Positions 20,732 to 32,600 of a stretch of DNA of 64,000 nt are shown here, piece after piece (the stretch's first letter is position 1; every line of letters begins with the position of its first letter). The translations under genes and the position numbers were made by a program. The DNA comes from Phlegmacium glaucopus (taxonomy: Eukaryota > Basidiomycota > Agaricomycetes > Agaricales > Cortinariaceae), in assembly GCA_015039465.1 (NCBI GenBank), contig MU130575.1, positions 1 to 64,000 of the forward strand. Direction: 5' to 3'. A model generated the notes under the pieces. It saw only the letters and a list, made by a program, of their open reading frames with translations. It was not told the origin of the DNA and searched no databases.

Positions 20732-22329
20732 ATTCAAGATAATGACGAATAACTCCAAGGTAGTTGACTCGGACTTGCAGCATGTACGACTAAGTACTAG
20801 TGGATATATGTCTGGACCCCTTAGACCTCAGTACTTAGTGACCGTCATTGGACAAGAATAAACCATCGAAGCTGTCTGTAAAATGATATTATGCAGTGCA
20901 AGTCATGCAAATTGTCGACGCGCAGTGGCCATTATTAAGTTAACGGACCCAGGTACACAGAGCAGCATAAAGTTGACTTGATACAAGCACTTTATTCACA
21001 CTCTATACCGACGCGTCGCAATACATATCGGGGCCACCCTTCTGTGGGTTTCAGACATCCGAAATCTGTATCTCGTAATAATTAAAGCTTCATGCCACAG
21101 GCCCACAGCTGGTCTTGTCGCTTAAAATAATTTCTGTAACGGCAGGAAACATCACTAGTACCAGAGTGACTGAGTACTGGCCCCTTCTAAAAGAAGGAGT
21201 TATTCTGGAATATCTGCGTTTGAGTTGGTCTTAAGATCGAAATTAGCGCGCGTACTGACACTAATTTAATACCATAATAGGCTTGTCCCCAGTGGCAGCG
21301 AATGCCAACACCCGGTATTTAGTATCTACAACACCAATCGCTTCTTGATCGGAAGGCCTTCGCTATATAAGTATACCTCCGTGGATAGTTGAGGTTATTT
21401 TGGTGTAAAATTACGATTTGGTAACCCCAAAAAGGTATGCCTGTGCAAGGGTTACAGTGGGTTAAGAGAATGTCAACTGCATTTTCTACATCATAGTTCT
21501 ATATCGATGTTTACATGGTTTTACCTAGCTCTTGGAAAGGCTGTGGTCATGGGTGAGATATGTATATGTATCTCGTCAACCTCTTGCACAGGGTCTAATT
21601 TCCCTACTACATAGGTTCCACCGTTCCAGTGACATGACCCACACCTACACTGACAGGAATCCGATGGCGGTGTCTCTTAACGCTCAAAATTCTGAACTGA
21701 ATTACTTACACAAAGCTTTCAATTTCTGATGGTCCTTCCACTACAAAGGTTTCGTAAAATTATGGTACTATGTCGTACTACATACAGTGAGAACCAACGA
21801 AAATTCCATCTTTTCCGAGTCCTTCCTTATTTTGTCCCATTTTCTCATTGCCAAAATGTTCAAAATCATTGAATTATCACTCCCGAAAACTAGAAACTTG
21901 TAGTCCTGCCACAAGTTAACCTAGAAGTCTCCTAAAACAGACCTAATGATAATGTGATGACAATCGGTCACTACTATAACCTAGAAGAGGAAATTGACAC
22001 ACACAACGTAAGAAATTCAGATATCCGTCAAGGGCCTGGATTACTACCAATACTTATCCTCACAAGTCCAGAAACATTATCTTTGACAAAAAAGTCTGAC
22101 CGGGGTGAACTGACGGGATTCAGTCAATATTACTAACATTGCTTGGCAGCGCTGAGCCTCAGCGCCGTTTCCACAATTCCTCCTAAGCAGCTTTCCGGGG
22201 CTGTGAAAACCTTTACATATGATATATAATGGCTTGCAAAGGTTGAATGTCTTCTCCTCAGACTCACAATCTGGTGTGCTGTAGAATGAGTAAGTGATTT
22301 CTGGCTCTCTTTTGGGGTCACTTGCTTAC
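20732..22329. other. Intergenic, partly duplicated elsewhere
   Basis: No gene seen. Bases 20,940-21,010 recur inverted near 26,085-26,190. About 21,028-21,115 (the CCCTTCTGTGGGTTTCAGACATC block) recurs diverged at 24,675-24,775. About 21,380-22,290 resembles the upstream region of the second membrane-protein gene (29,290-30,160). Confidence 0.6.
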
Positions 22330-24100
22330 ATGAGGGTTCACATAGAATCTCTCCAACACTTCGTTATATTCGTTATCGTTGCCCTCACCTTTTACCCGGC
22401 CGCAGTCGTTGGAGAAACAAACTTCAATAACTGCCTTACCAAGGTGAAAAACGGTACATATGGGATCGGTGTGGACATAGGTGGCACAGATAACCATGGA
22501 AATCCCGTAAACGTGTCCCTCGCCACGGGTGTCACGTATAGCTTGTGTATCGACGCGTGTGGAGCTGGCCAGGAGCCTTTCAATTGGACCGTATTCTCAC
22601 AGCAGTTCACATCGTGGCTGCTTCCCTGGCTTGCTTTGATATCCCAGCTCCCATTTGGCGCCAACGATAAGTTGGACAATCTGGAATCTGTGCTGCTGAC
22701 AGTTGGTTCACCGACATTGGCTGCATATTCACTTGCTCTAACTGTCATGAATGGGCGCTGGATTGAACAACACCTTGGAAGATACACGGCCAATCCCAAT
22801 GTTCGAAATGCCATTCGAATTCTCAGTAGCCTGCAACAGTCACCTCTCGAAATTGAGACAGAGCATGGGCTTCTTGCGTCTCTTGTCGTCCTTCCTCAAA
22901 ACAAAAAGTGGTGGAGCGAGCTCAAAGAGGGGATCAATTACACTCACACGTGGTCCATATCTGCTATTAATAACATTGCGTGGGTTATCATCGCGTACAT
23001 CTTTACCCTCATCGACTCCTTTACGACAGGCAAAACAAACTTCATCAATGCCAACGGCCAAGCTGTAGGTTCACTTTGGTTGTGGCTTCTTCCTGTTGTC
23101 ATAGGATGGTTACAAGTCTCCCCGAAGTGCGACTCGACCCGTCTGAGCAGTGCCGTCGAACATGCAAATGAGATGGCCTATGTCGTCACGGATGAGGGGG
23201 GCATTGTTCTCGTGAAGCACACGAAACTTGAAGCACGAGCTATCAAGCTTACCATCATGGAGGTGGACCCCCTGCGTCGGGATGAGAAATGTACATCACC
23301 GATCTACAACTACGCAAGATTCCTCCCTTGGGTGCAGGCAGTTGAGAGGGTGTCTGAGGCTTTTGAGTCTGCGCCCAAGGGTTATTACGGTCACGAGTCG
23401 AACGAGACGCAGGTCGAAGAATATCGTATGCCACTGCTGCCACAGGATTTGGAACTTCATAGTCGTTGGGGACCAAGAGTTCTATCCAGGATGTTTGTTG
23501 CATCCGCCCTTGCGTTAATGTTGCAGTGGGGTACAGCCGGTGCTGCAATTATGGATGTCTGGTTTACGCCGACACGAGGTGAGTAGAACACGGCAATTCC
23601 TTCTTTTACCTCTCTTATTTGCTTCTCTGATCACTCTCAAAGGACTCGGCTGTCGTTCTGCTGCATATCTTCTCTACACAATACTCTCCACCCTTGTCTG
23701 GATGTTACTAGTCACCTCCAGCATCCTAACCCACTACTACACCGTTACGACTCCCGGGCCACGTGCAGACCACCACGGAGGCTGTCGCCGTCTTCTATGG
23801 GCAGCTAAGCACTTCTCAATATTCTTTCGCCGTCTTGGGAAGGTCATCGCCACTTTCAACTCAATCTTGGTAGTCCTCACATGCGTATTCCAGTTTGGCA
23901 ACTTCTTTAACAGATGTTATTGCAATAGCAGCATCTTCTCGCTACGGGACCATGCATATAATGTCATTTCGTTGGTGCCTGACGACTTGACAGGCGTAAG
24001 ATCTGCCTGGATCGGGGGTGTGTGTCTGGCAGCTGGGAGTGCCATCCTTTTCGTCCTTTTCGTCAATGTCTATATCAACCCGCCTCCTCCTGAATCCTGA
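22330..24100 (+). CDS. Multi-pass membrane protein of unknown function, paralog 1
   Basis: Unknown agaricomycete-type membrane protein. Exons 22330-23578 and 23643-24100 give 568 residues. The N-terminus is a signal peptide (FVIFVIVALTFYPAAVVG) and a short extracellular part with Cys residues and NxT/NxS sites (NGTYG, NVSLA, NWTVF). Hydrophobic helices follow: WLLPWLALISQLPFG, NIAWVIIAYIFTLIDSF, SLWLWLLPVVIGWL, MFVASALALMLQWGTAGA, then after the intron YTILSTLVWMLLVTSSIL, FNSILVVLTCVFQFGNFF and LAAGSAILFVLFVNVYI. The intron lies right after PTRG. I chose the ATG shared with paralog 2. Proteins of this kind are common in mushroom genomes without an assigned role. Confidence 0.85.
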
Positions 24101-25781
24101 TTGATTTCATGATCTTTCCATCTCCAATATTATACTCTGCTGCGGATTTTTTGTGCAAACCATATTGCAAGACTTGCAACGCAGCAGTCCACAACCCAAG
24201 TTTGTATGTATAGACATCTGTACCTCATATCCGACTCATTCTTATTAACTCACTTTCTTCTTATTTAAACATGGTATACATACATGCAGTCTGGATTAAG
24301 TATGACTTACTAGTATGTACCGATTTGGAAAATTTCTTCAACTACCGGTATTACTTACTAGTTAGAACAGTTCACAGTATAGTAGGTACTGAGTACTAAT
24401 AGTAATAGTTGTTGTAATGAATATCATCAGTTATCCTCAATGCTTGGACATGAGACTGTCCGTCATGGCTAGCCCCGCTAGGATTCCAAAACCTAGTACC
24501 CTGAGCAATGTTGCAAACCTCATAATTTAAGAGAAAAGGGAAGTACTTGAATATATAATATTAGGGATAGAATGATCATGACATCAATCAGGATTTAGAG
24601 GCTTCTTTAGAAGGCTGGGTAATAATAGTGATTTTTGACGGACCTGCCATTGCAAATAAATTTGAGTGGCAAGGCCATAAGGCCGCCCTTCCGTGGGTTT
24701 CAGACATCAGAAATCATGATGAAAATGTACTACCTTGTAACTAAAGCTTCACATGCCACAGCTGTTGCCGTGTTGAAATCAAAATAGCAAGCAACACATA
24801 TCGTTTGACCTCGGTGGGCTCGCCGCTCGTGAGACAAACGTAGTCTGTTTTCACCTGCAGGGGTCGAACCGTAGATCGAACATTCGGTCGCAATAGACTC
24901 ACGTGAGTGGCCAAACTCAACGCGACGCGTCTACCGCATTGCTCATGATTACTCTTTCTCGGACTCCTTCGTCTGTAATATGCACATAATTCTACCTTAA
25001 TTTTATTATTATTTATGAAACACACTCCTTCAAGTTCTCCAACCATTTTGGAAGAACCTTCTCTCTATAATAGCCCTGCAGGGCACAAACTCATTCACAA
25101 CATTATGGCTCAAAATCAATTGATACTCGTCGAACCGTGGTGTAGCTGGTGTACTCTGGAGACGAAATCTAGAAGTTTAAATCATTGGCACTCGATGAGG
25201 GAGAGATAGGTTGAGCCTTAAGTTATAGATATCCCTAGCTTTGAAAATCTCCTTAAAAGGAGATTCACGTGATATGCTTGTTTGAAATGTCGATCTACGG
25301 TTCGAGGGGCGCGCGTGAAATCAGACTATATTATAAGTGTCGTCCACATGACTATAAAAAAAAGACACGTAATATAGTCTGACTACGGGAGACTAAGACA
25401 AACGGATGGGTAAGTAGTAAGTACAATACTTATAACCCCTATATTTTATTCATATTTTTTTTTCCATCTCCTGTCAACCACCTTATCAATGACCATTACT
25501 CTCCGAGAATGGAGACAACTTTATGATATATATATATTGATATTTTGACTTGTATTACCTCAGTCCGAGTCCATTATTCCGAGACTGAGGTTAGTACCTT
25601 ATACCTTTTTACCCTAACAACAAAGACTTATAACGAGTACTAGTATTATTGTTCTATAGATACTACTCAATAAATATAGTCCATTATTCCAAGACTGAGT
25701 GTTCTTGTTCTATACAACAATAACTAAGCTACTTTATATACTCAGTAAGATAACTTGAAACTATGAAGAAAACAAGAGCGC
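24101..25781. other. Intergenic, repeat-derived
   Basis: No supported gene. It contains the diverged copy of 21,028-21,115 (24,675-24,775) and a degenerate tRNA-like segment on the minus strand (B-box GGTTCGACCCC near 24,860). It also has a short hairpin (25,321-25,386) and a direct repeat TCCATTATTCC.AGACTGAG at about 25,570 and 25,680. Confidence 0.5.
25321..25386. repeat. Short inverted repeat hairpin
   Basis: TCAGACTATATTATAAGTGTC is followed about 25 bp later by GACACGTAATATAGTCTGA, giving near-complementary arms of about 20 bp. It may be a tiny MITE remnant. Confidence 0.6.
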
Positions 25782-26076
25782 TTACAGCTACATGCAAAAA
25801 CCTAGGAACCCCTCGAAAATCAGTTTGTGCGCCTCTGTTTGTACAAACAACCTACTTTTGGTAGCTTGAACGCGCGTTGTCTCCAAGCATAATGACACAT
25901 GTTGTGGAGTTAGGGCACTAGACTGCACTAGAACCCTTCAACCGCCCCAAGCTCCCTCCATCACTACCGAAACAGGACTTTTAGCATGTTAGGATACCAA
26001 AAACGGTTGTTTATATAAACATTGGCGCATGAGCTGAAATTTCGAGGGGTTCCTAGGTTTTTGCATGTAGCTGTAA
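25782..26076. mobile_element. MITE with 37-bp terminal inverted repeats
   Basis: A 295-bp element whose ends, read inward, are the same 37 bases beginning TTACAGCTACATGCAAAAAC. If the outer TA is a target duplication, the TIR starts CAGCTACATGC, as in Tc1/mariner-related MITEs. It has no coding capacity. Confidence 0.85.
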
Positions 26077-26084
26077 AATGGAAA

Positions 26085-27782
26085 GCTCAACACCTCGATA
26101 TGTATTGTGACGCGTTGGTATATCTCCTGCTGGAGTGTCTTATATCAAGTCAACTCTATGCTCTACCCCGGGTCCGTTAACTTATGGTTACTGCGTGTCA
26201 ACAATTTACATAACCTGTACATACACTGCTGCGGTGGGACTATTTTGTAGCCATCCAAAATCCGATCCAAATATGCAAAATTTTATAAATATATTTTGAT
26301 TTTCACAAAAAGAAACCATAATTTTATAAAATTTTGGTTTCTTTTTGTGAAAATCAAAATATATTTATAAAATTTTGCACATTTGGATCGGATTTTGGAT
26401 AGCTACAAAATAGTCCCACCGCAGCAGTGATACTGCCTTTGGACACCATTTTTCAGATAGCTTTGATGGTTTATTCTTATCCAACCACCAAGTCCCGAGT
26501 AATGAGATCTAAGGGGTCCAGACATATACATACTAGTACTTAGTCGTATGGGTTTGTTACATACATATTGCAAGTCCGTGTCAAACTACCTCGAAGTTAT
26601 TCTTCATGATCAAGCAGGATCTTCAATCATCTTTCCTCAAATCTCGACAAGTTCTTACACCAACCTGAAACTCTAGCTTTCACACATTCCACCAATCCTT
26701 CATAGTCAAGATTTTAATCCGGTATGAATAACCCAGTGTGCGCAGTGACCTCGTCCTCGACGCCTCCTATTAGGACCTGTTCCCATTTGTTCATTCCGCC
26801 TAGAACCTGACCAAGTCCGTTTGGGAGGACAATAAAGTGCTGCCTTGATTTGAGTCCTTGAGTTTTCTTTTCTTTGAGTTTTGTGGCGATATTCTGAGGC
26901 GTCATGTGCGATATTGGAGCCTCTGCTGGTTGGGATGATGGGCTATGTATTAAAGGGTTGGAAAATTGGTGGGACTCCTCATCTCCAATTACTCCTTCAG
27001 AAGCCATAAATCCAACATTACCAAGACCTGGGGAAAATATGCCCTCCATGAGCAAGGCTTTGTCGTTGTCGAAAGGTATTCCCTTTGATGTTTGCATTGT
27101 AGCCTTAGAACCTTCTCCAGTCGCGAGTCGTTTTTGAACGGGGCGTGGTACAGTCTGAGTCCAATAATTGACCCATAAGCCGCCTTGCCACTCTAGGAGG
27201 TGGACGTAGCATGACTTCAGACCACGAGGATTAAACATGGAGATACCAAATTGAAAATGTTCGACTACCCAGCGTTTACCAGCAGAAAAAGGGTCGTCGG
27301 CGTGCGTGCAAAGCCAGCCGACAATAGGAGCATCGTAGTGTTTTGAAATGTATGAAAGGGCATGATCTACTAATGGTGATGGTGAATTTAAATGAGGGAT
27401 AGGGTCTGGAAACGATGCTCAAGAGGACGAGTTTGTTGGCATATAGATGCTTTGTGGTGGCAAAACCTTCAAAGAAGACTCCGAACTTGAGGCTGGGTGC
27501 AACTGGTAAAATACGATTTTCATTGGGATCAGCAGATGGTAATAGGAGAACTTGAGTTTGAATCGGGCAGCCGCACATTCCAAACACTTTTTGTATTCGT
27601 CCCAATCATCCATAACTTTCTCATCAACGATCTTGACTTGTGGTCATTCATCTCACGATCTGATTGTCCCTCTTTCTCTGGTTCGTTGCCTTTAGAAAGA
27701 AAAGATGTGATTCCACTGATGACAACGTGAGGAGGAATACCAAGGTATTGTGTGTCAAATGCGACATACGCCAACAATGTTC
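26085..27782 (-). pseudogene. Truncated inverted copy of the DUF676-like hydrolase gene
   Basis: On the minus strand this repeats the 3' two-fifths of the 19,072-20,731 gene plus its downstream DNA to about 21,010. It begins near VAFDTQYLGI and lacks all upstream exons, so the nucleophile serine is absent. The splice acceptor region has an extra T that shifts the frame, and CAA has become TAA just after the GLFIPD motif. Similarity in the rest is high (GKHFIVLPNGLGQVLGG-like block, FQFGISMFNPRGLK). A 206-bp palindrome has inserted downstream of its 3' end. It is a dispersed duplicate and not functional as the same enzyme. Confidence 0.88.
26224..26429. mobile_element. 206-bp loopless palindrome, TA-flanked
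   Basis: The whole segment is one inverted repeat with symmetry point between 26326 and 26327 and only about three mismatches. The arms begin CACTGCTGCGGTGGGACTAT, and the centre is AATTTTATAAAATT. It is flanked by ATA on both sides, so a TA target duplication is likely. It is a palindromic MITE of Tc1/mariner type, inserted inside the duplicated hydrolase block. Confidence 0.9.
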
Positions 27783-27969
27783 TTTAGAGTTCCGAAAATG
27801 GTAACCCCAAATGCTTAAATAATTGCCGTGCGGAGGGGGATTTCACCAAACAAGGTAATATTTAATTAAATAATACATATGCATTCCATAAAGTTAATTT
27901 TATTCTCTAGACCAATAATAGCCAATAATTGGTTCTTGATCGGAGTAGCCCGTGACCTAGTCTCTCCTA

Positions 27970-29003
27970 CAGTTGCGGACAACCAAACACGACAATTTTG
28001 ATATCTCACGATCGGGAAGTTTTATGGGACAAACTGATTTCAGATTTGGATTCAGCGGGTTGAAATACGTCAAAAAACATGTCTCCGAAGTTTCTCCCAC
28101 GACCCTTTAGGGTGGCCAATTTTTTTGGACCAAAAGTTGTAAAAAAATGTATGCTACCTCGGTTCAGAATAGCATCAGTCAACATCATTGGCAATTCATT
28201 GCTCTATTATAAACCTGTCAATGTTGTTTTTGTTTCCTAACAGCCCATGTGGCAGCGTTAGATCACCGGATTGTGTTCGTAGGGTATCAATACAGTTGTT
28301 TTCATATTGATAGTAATAATACACATTTAGTCGGAGTTGGAATTTGGTGTTTTTCTTGTAGAGGACATTGAAGTGGAGATAACCTACTGTTCTTAGTACT
28401 CTCGGCTTGCAAGCGAACTCTAATAAATGTTAGAGTTCAAGTTTTGAGGATCGACATGAAAACAGCCTCCACCATGTCAAGAATTTAAAACATGATCATA
28501 CTGGCTACTAAGTAGTATACTGCCACAGTGGCACATCATGGTTTTAAACAATGTCAACAAGAGAAAGAGATAGAGAAAATAAAGGCTACTTGGAATAAAG
28601 GCTACTTGGAAAGACGACGCATGGAAATGAAATATTGAGAAATGTCATGTGAAAGCCAAAAATCGCATACTTTTACTGATGTCACAGAGTGTCACAGGTA
28701 TTTTGTTCCATTTTTTCCGCCACAACCCTTAGTCTAAACCCAAATCAGCAAACATAATCATGTTTATCCCATTGAGAGCTTTTGATTTAGCATTTCTCAC
28801 ATTTTTCCTAATTTTTTTGAGGGGGGTGGCCAATTTTTGGGGTTTACCGGCCCAAAAATTTCGATCTAAGGAAATCGGCACGTAGAAATATGTTCATTAG
28901 GGTGCAATATACATGTTTCAGCAGTTTTTGACTATTCTGAATGTTTGTGGCAGTGTGCATAATTCGGGGTATCAAAATTGTCGTGTTTGGTTGTCCGCAA
29001 CTG
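27970..29003. mobile_element. TA-flanked element with 35-bp TIRs, no transposase
   Basis: A 1034-bp element flanked by TA on each side (27968-27969 and 29004-29005). Both ends read inward as CAGTTGCGGACAACCAAACA, continuing identically for about 35 bases. The interior is AT-rich and stop-laden, with no DDE transposase. It is a non-autonomous Tc1/mariner-type or pogo-type element. Confidence 0.85.
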
Positions 29004-29291
29004 TAGCCAGACCACGATATATGTGATGTGCCCTACGGATCACGTTATATGTACCCGTGACCAGCATCGCAACCGAATCTTGCAACAATAATAGCCTTGA
29101 AGGCCGCAGCAGACAAAAAAGGTAAAAACTTGAACCAGGCTGTCCAAGAGGGCCCACGACAATGGAAAGCAATGCGAGGCACGAGTGCAATCCCCACAGC
29201 CGGTAATGGAGCCTCTTCCAACGTTTTCGGGGGAGATAGCAATGGAAGAATAATTTGAATGTCGTCGATAACGCTGAGGATGATGTGTCTT

Positions 29292-29435
29292 CACGTCTAT
29301 ACTAGTATACAGTTGAAACTCTATTAACCCATACCCCCCCCCATGGATGCCTGAGGCTATTCAACCAAGTTTGGTGTAAAATGATGGTCCGGTAGCAAAA
29401 GATGAGTACAAGGGTTAAGAGAGGTTCAATTAGTA
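29292..29435. mobile_element. Possible small TIR element
   Basis: TTGAAACTCTATTAACCC near 29,305 and, read inward from the other side, TTGAACCTCTCTTAACCC near 29,425 form an imperfect inverted repeat (three mismatches in 18) about 140 bp apart. A related sequence lies upstream of paralog 1 near 21,380-21,480, so it may predate the duplication. Confidence 0.4.
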
Positions 29436-30187
29436 TATTTTTTAACATCAGAGCTCGTCAACCTGCATAGGTAGGCTCCGGTGACATTACCCCCATATCT
29501 CTACCTAGACACTGACAGGATGGCGGTGTATATAACCCACAAAGTTCTGAACTGAACTGGACATGTGCACAAAGCTTTCCACAAGGTTTCGTTAAATATA
29601 GTACTAATGTTGTGCTGCAGTAAGACGAAAATTGTGCCCTTTTCCCAGTCCTTCTTTAGAAGGTGTATTTTTATCCACCGTGACTGTTTCTCATTGTTGA
29701 GATGTTAGTAGGACAGCAGTTCATTGAATTATCATATCCAAAAATTTGAACTAGAAACTTGTAGTCCTGCCACAGGCGTTAACCAAGTGATTACCAGCTC
29801 CTTATAAAAGATGAAGTTGACCTTTGGATTCCTCGAAGGATCAAGTTTGAACTTTGAAATTCGTTATGGAAGCGCGCGTCAATAGACGCGAATGCCGACA
29901 TGGCCGCGCGTCATAATAATGAATTATTCAAACTCAGATATTCCGCACATTCACCAATACTTGGTTGTCGTTGACCTTATTTCTGACCACTGACTGGCGG
30001 GGATCATTCACACCACTGGCATTACTTAGCGCACAGCCTTGACATTTCCACCCCTCCCCCTGTCCTTCCAAGGCTGTATAATATATAATGGTCTCCAAAG
30101 GTTCAAGTATGTCTTCGCGTAACTGCATCTGTGCTACAGAATGAGTAGGTAATTTCCGTCTCTCTTATGGAATCACTGGCTTACACG

Positions 30188-32020
30188 ATGGTTTGCGTAG
30201 AATCTCTCCGACAATTCGTTGCATTTGTCATCGCCCTTCTCACCTTTTCGCCGGTCGCAGTCGTTGGACGAACGAACTTCAATAATTGCATTACTGAGGT
30301 GAATAAAGGCATATTTGGAAATGGCACGGACATAGGTGGCACAGATAACCAGGGACATGCCATAGACGTGTTCAACGCCACGGGTGTCACCTATAGCTTG
30401 TGCATCCGTGCATGTGGGGGTGACCAAGAGCCTTTCAGTTGGACCATCTTCTCGCAGGAGTTCTCATCGTGGCTACTACCCTGGCTTGCTTTGGTATCCC
30501 AGCTCCCATTTGGAGCTAATGATAAACTGGACAATCTGGATTCTGTGGTGCTGACAGTCGGTTCGCCGACATTGGCTGCATATTCACTGGCTCTAACCGT
30601 CTTGAATGGGCGCTGGGTTGCACAGCGCTTTGCAGGGTACACCTATCCCAATGTTCGAAACGCCATTCGCATCCTCAGTAGCCTGCAACAGTCACCTCTC
30701 CAAATTGAGACAAGTGATGGGCTTCTTGCATCTCTTGTCGTCCTTCCTCAAAACGATGAGTGGTGGAGCGAACTCATCGTGTGGATCAATTACACTCACA
30801 CGTGGTCCATATCTGCCGTCAATAACATTGCGTGGGTTGTCATCGCATACATCTTCACCCTCATCGACTCCTTCACAGCAGGTGTAGCAACCTTCATCAA
30901 TTCCAATGGCCAAGCTGTAGGTTCACTTTGGTTGTGGCTTCTTCCTATTGTTATAGGATGGTTACAAATCTCCCCGAAGTGCGACTCGACCCGTCTGAGC
31001 AGTGCCGTCGAACGCGCGAACAAGATAGCCTATGTCGCCACGGATGATAGTGGCATTGTCCTCGTAAAGTACGCGAATACCGAAGCACGAGCTATCAACC
31101 TTACCATCACGGAGGTAGACCACTTGCGTCGGGATGAGAAATGTACATCACCGATCTTCAACTACGCAAGATTCCTCCCTTGGGTGCAAGCAGTTGAGAA
31201 GGTATCTGAGGCTTTCGAGGCTGCGTCCGTGCGTTATCACCATCACCTGTCGGTCGACCCTTCTAAGAAGTGGGTCACTGTGGCAAGTGGTGAACCTCCT
31301 CACGCAAGCAATCGTATGGGTAACAAGACGCAGGTCGAAGGCTATTGTGTGCCACTAGACAATTGGCGACGTCGTAGTCGTTGGGGATCGCAGGTTCTGT
31401 CCAGGATGTTTATAGCGTCCGCCCTTGCGTTAATGTTGCAGTGGGGTACTGCCGGTGCTGCAATCATGGATGTCTGGTTTACGCCGACACGAGGTGAGTA
31501 GAACACGGCAATTCCTCTCTTATTCACTTCTCTAATCACTCTCACAGGACTCGGCTGTCGTTCTGCTGCATATTTTCTCTATGCAGTACTCTCCACCCTC
31601 GTCTGGGTGTTACTAGTCACCTCCAGTATCCTAACCCACCTCTACACCCTTACAACTCCCGGGCCTCGTGCACGCCGCCACAATGGCTCTATCGTCTATC
31701 GCTGGTCTAGACGGGCAGTCAGGCACTTCTCAATATTCTTTCGCTGTCTTGGGAAGGTCATCGCCGCTTTCAACTCAATCTTGGTAGTCCTCACATGCGT
31801 ATTCCAATTTGGCAATTTCTTTAATAGATGTTATTGCAATAGCAGCGTTTTCTGGCTGCGGGACCACGCGTATAATGTCATTACATTGTCGCAGGACGAC
31901 ATTACGAGCTTAAGGTCTGTCTGGATCGGGGGTGTGTCTCTGGCGGCTGGGACTGCCGTCCTTTTTGTCCTTTTCGTCAATGTCTATATTGATCCGCCTC
32001 TTCCTGGGCCTGAACCCTGA
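30188..32020 (+). CDS. Multi-pass membrane protein of unknown function, paralog 2
   Basis: Paralog of the 22,330 gene in the same orientation, 592 residues from exons 30188-31493 and 31548-32020 (an ATG at 30167 is also in frame). It has the same signal peptide, glycosylation sites, helices, intron position and C-terminal tail. It differs by an insertion of about 20 residues (around VSVRYHHHLSVDPSKKW, 31,225-31,310) and many scattered substitutions, often silent or conservative, which suggests both copies have been kept by selection. Upstream DNA is also similar for several hundred bases, so the duplicated unit included the promoter. Function unknown. Confidence 0.85.
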
Positions 32021-32600
32021 TTGATGTCATGATCCATATTTTTTTTCTATCTCTTAAATTATTTCCCTATTATTTATAATGTTCCTAATTGTTGTAGGTG
32101 TATAAGTCGAAGTACCTTCCATTTGTCAGCAAAAATACATGTGGTTCTTGTATGATGGGTTGGTTGAGTGCAAAAGGTACTGGCCAGAGCTGACTGAATT
32201 ATTCATTTTAACTGTGTGTGTAGGTGACCCTACTAGCCATTCTTGCCATTGCCTTCAAAGCCAAAAGCGTTCCAGAGCGACCTTCCCATTATATTCCAGA
32301 CTCCATCCTAAGGTTGCCATTACCGACAACATACATCACTGCGTTGGATAGTAGTAACACATTTCAACACCATAGTTTCCGGTTGATAAGTGTTTTTTGT
32401 CCCCAGCAACACCATGCCAGTACTACAGTAGGTCGATGAAGGCATACTGGGGTCTCCGCAGGCCATGAAAGGAATATGAAATCGGGTGGTAGGAAGGAAA
32501 TCGAGGCCGCGTCCAGAAGGGAAAGCGTCTGAGGGTAGCTTCAGAGCGAAAAAAGTCGGCTAGGGAAGTGGGTTTAATGCTGATATTATAGGCAAGTAGC
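32021..32600. other. Intergenic
   Basis: 3' flank of paralog 2. No gene or repeat that I can support. Confidence 0.4.

Noticed and set aside
24830..24960. Functional tRNA gene
   Set aside because: The T-stem and D-arm do not pair; at most a decayed tRNA-derived repeat.
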